From Bacillus andreraoultii (GTDB lineage Bacteria > Bacillota > Bacilli > Bacillales > Caldibacillaceae): a stretch of 64,000 nucleotides of DNA. Each line of letters opens with the position of its first letter. Positions within the stretch are counted from its first letter, which is position 1. A program made the position numbers and the translations under genes. The notes beneath the pieces were generated by a model that searched no databases, was not told where the DNA came from, and worked only from the letters and a program-made list of their open reading frames with translations. The stretch covers positions 2,121,044 to 2,185,043 of the forward strand of contig NZ_LN868937.1 in NCBI RefSeq assembly GCF_001244735.1. Direction: 5' to 3'. Shown here in pieces: positions 62,200 through 64,000 of this stretch.

Positions 62200-64000
62200 T
62201 TACGAGGATTTTATTTCATCATCAGTCGGCTTTGCTATTAGAACTGTTCTCGGTTTACTTCCTTCGTATGGACCCACAACTCCTCTTTTTTCCATTTCAT
62301 CAATGAGTCTTGCAGCTCTCGTATATCCAATCCGAAATCTTCTTTGTAACATTGAAACGGAAGCTGTTTGCATTTCTGCTATTAAATGTACTGCATCATC
62401 ATATAGTTCATCCTCAACTTCTTCTTCAGTTTCAACAATATCATCAGGAATCATATCTTCTTGATATTGAGCCTTTTGCTGTGAAATAACAAAATTCACA
62501 ACTTCTTCTACTTCCCCATCGGATAAAAAAGCACCTTGGATTCGTATTGGTTTCGATTTTCCAACAGGTAAAAACAACATATCCCCTCTTCCAAGTAGTT
62601 TTTCTGCTCCACCCATATCTAAAATTGTCCGAGAATCTGTTTGAGAACTAACGGCAAAAGCAATACGCGAAGGAATATTTGCTTTAATTACACCTGTGAT
62701 AACGTCAACAGAAGGTCTTTGTGTAGCAATAATTAAATGGATTCCTGCTGCACGGGCCATTTGTGCGAGTCGAGTAATCGCATCTTCTACATCAGAAGAA
62801 GCTACCATCATTAAATCTGCAAGTTCGTCCACAATTACAACAATAAATGGTAAGAATGGTTGTTTCTCCCTAGTCTCGATATTATGACGTTGAATATATT
62901 CGTTATATCCTTCTATATTTCTTGTTCCTGTATGAGAAAATAACTCATAACGTCGTTCCATTTCACTTACAACTTTCTTCAAAGCTTGAGCCGCCTTTTT
63001 TGGATTCGTAACTACAGGTGCTAATAAATGAGGAACACCATTATACACATTTAGTTCTACCATTTTTGGGTCAATCATCATTAACTTTACTTCATGTGGT
63101 TTTGTGCGCATTAAAATACTCGTTATAATGCCGTTTACACAAACACTTTTTCCTGATCCAGTCGCACCTGCGATTAATAAATGCGGCATCTTGTTTAATT
63201 CAGCTAGAACTGCCTCACCTGTAATGTCGCGTCCTAAACCAATGAGGAGTTTTCTTTCGATATGTTCATAGCTATCTTCTAAAACTTCCCGTAATGATAC
63301 AACGGCAACTTCTGAGTTAGGCACCTCAATACCAATCGCTGATTTCCCTGGAATTGGTGCTTCCATCCGAATATCTTTTGCCGCTAAAGCAAGGGCAATA
63401 TCATCAGTAAGACTTACAATTTTACTGACTTTCACGCCAATATCAGGATGCACTTCATATTTTGTTACCGCAGGGCCAATATGTACTTGTGTAACACGTG
63501 CTTTCACACCAAAACTTTGAAAAGTTCGTTCTAACTTTGCTGCGTTAGCATGAACAAATTCGTATTCATTACTTTGATCGGTTTGTCGTGGTGCTTTTAA
63601 TAGTGAAATTGGTGGTAATTGATAATCAACATTCTCAACTTCTGTAAAATTCATTGGTACTTGTGATAATTCATCATCTTCATGATCTACATGAGAATGT
63701 GATGCTTGATTTACTTCGTTATCCGTTCCATCCTCACGATATACCTTTTCAGCAAAGTTTGAAATAATTGGTTCTTTTCCATCATTGTCCTTTTCTTCCG
63801 GTACAATAGAATGATTTGGCTCGCCATGATGTAAAACTTTTTCTTGATTTTTTTCCACATTTTTACTAACTTTAGCTTTTGATTTTATCCGCCATTTTTT
63901 TATATCTTTCTTTACATCTTCTAACATATTTCTAGAAAAAGATATTAATTTACTTGATATTGCTTGTGTAAAATCTCCAAACGATTTCCCAGTTATGAAA
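62200..64000 (-). CDS. spoIIIE: DNA translocase SpoIIIE/FtsK family (partial at window edge)
   Basis: The frame is open to the window's right edge, so the gene continues beyond it; the internal ATG at 63927 is not the true start. Visible are a charged linker, then the translocase motor with Walker [19 protein letters not shown], Walker [16 protein letters not shown], and the FtsK motifs [19 protein letters not shown] and [17 protein letters not shown]. The C-terminal gamma winged helix ([21 protein letters not shown]) reads DNA polarity signals. The N-terminal membrane part is off the window. Position upstream of the nup and ymf genes matches SpoIIIE rather than SftA. It pumps chromosome into the forespore. 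Confidence 0.95.
   Translation of the reverse strand, partial: FITGKSFGDFTQAISSKLISFSRNMLEDVKKDIKKWRIKSKAKVSKNVEKNQEKVLHHGEPNHSIVPEEKDNDGKEPIISNFAEKVYREDGTDNEVNQASHSHVDHEDDELSQVPMNFTEVENVDYQLPPISLLKAPRQTDQSNEYEFVHANAAKLERTFQSFGVKARVTQVHIGPAVTKYEVHPDIGVKVSKIVSLTDDIALALAAKDIRMEAPIPGKSAIGIEVPNSEVAVVSLREVLEDSYEHIERKLLIGLGRDITGEAVLAELNKMPHLLIAGATGSGKSVCVNGIITSILMRTKPHEVKLMMIDPKMVELNVYNGVPHLLAPVVTNPKKAAQALKKVVSEMERRYELFSHTGTRNIEGYNEYIQRHNIETREKQPFLPFIVVIVDELADLMMVASSDVEDAITRLAQMARAAGIHLIIATQRPSVDVITGVIKANIPSRIAFAVSSQTDSRTILDMGGAEKLLGRGDMLFLPVGKSKPIRIQGAFLSDGEVEEVVNFVISQQKAQYQEDMIPDDIVETEEEVEDELYDDAVHLIAEMQTASVSMLQRRFRIGYTRAARLIDEMEKRGVVGPYEGSKPRTVLIAKPTDDEIKSS

Noticed and set aside
1-64000. tRNA or rRNA genes
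   Set aside because: No tRNA T-loop/acceptor pattern or rRNA-like GC-rich stretch was recognised while reading either strand.

Overview
The window is low-GC DNA from an endospore-forming member of the Bacillaceae. Evidence for this is the ymfF-ymfH-ymfI-ymfJ-ymfK-ymfM-pgsA-cinA block next to a SpoIIIE/FtsK translocase, together with splA-splB, GerPA-type and YhcN-type spore proteins, and SASP-like small genes. I cannot name the species.

Left edge (1-3444): the end of a large-serine-recombinase integrative element or prophage. It holds a truncated phage-type helix-turn-helix (terminase small subunit-like) gene, about 1 kb of AT-rich but CG-dinucleotide-rich non-coding DNA, a small unknown gene and the recombinase. 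Its right end cuts the chromosomal gene yyaL after 56 codons. The element contains no GATC site that I can find, whereas flanking DNA does.

3.6-10.9 kb: an hsdM methylase gene without hsdS or hsdR, a guanine-type riboswitch controlling the purine permease pbuG, an IS1380-family insertion sequence, a decayed ABC-2-type permease and a CcdC-like membrane protein.

10.9-25.7 kb: the most interesting region, a nearly complete flavin-based extracellular electron transfer (FLEET) locus of the kind described in Listeria monocytogenes. The left-going arm is ndh2-eetA-eetB-dmkB. The right-going arm is pplA-fmnB-dmkA-ecfA1-ecfA2-ecfT. Between the arms lies a Rex/FNR-like palindrome. A second divergent ndh2/pplA pair lies beside it, separated from the main locus by an IS1182-family element and a dispersed repeat. 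In this scheme Ndh2 passes electrons from NADH to a demethylmenaquinone made with DmkA and DmkB. Electrons then go to the FMN-bearing lipoprotein PplA, which FmnB flavinylates with flavin exported by the ECF transporter. No RibU gene is in the window.

25.7-45.5 kb: mostly single genes and short operons. They include a YhcN-like lipoprotein, two overlapping SASP-like ORFs, a HAD phosphatase, ilvD, uvsE, a degraded IS200/IS605 element, a GerPA-like/GerPA-like/Hsp20 spore operon, and a GGDEF-EAL gene broken by one extra A. They also include an aldo/keto reductase, an MFS transporter behind a PyrR-type attenuator, a TauE permease, a broken azoreductase, a CzcD exporter with its ArsR-type repressor, an acyl-ACP thioesterase, splA-splB and a CstR-like repressor.

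45.5-64 kb: a left-going chromosomal block with yqxD, a SUV3-like helicase, cinA, pgsA, the ymf genes, the nupNOPQ-type nucleoside ABC importer and the partial SpoIIIE gene at the right edge. A recA gene does not follow cinA as it does in Bacillus subtilis. I saw no rRNA, tRNA or CRISPR array. All calls come from reading the sequence; no database search was run.
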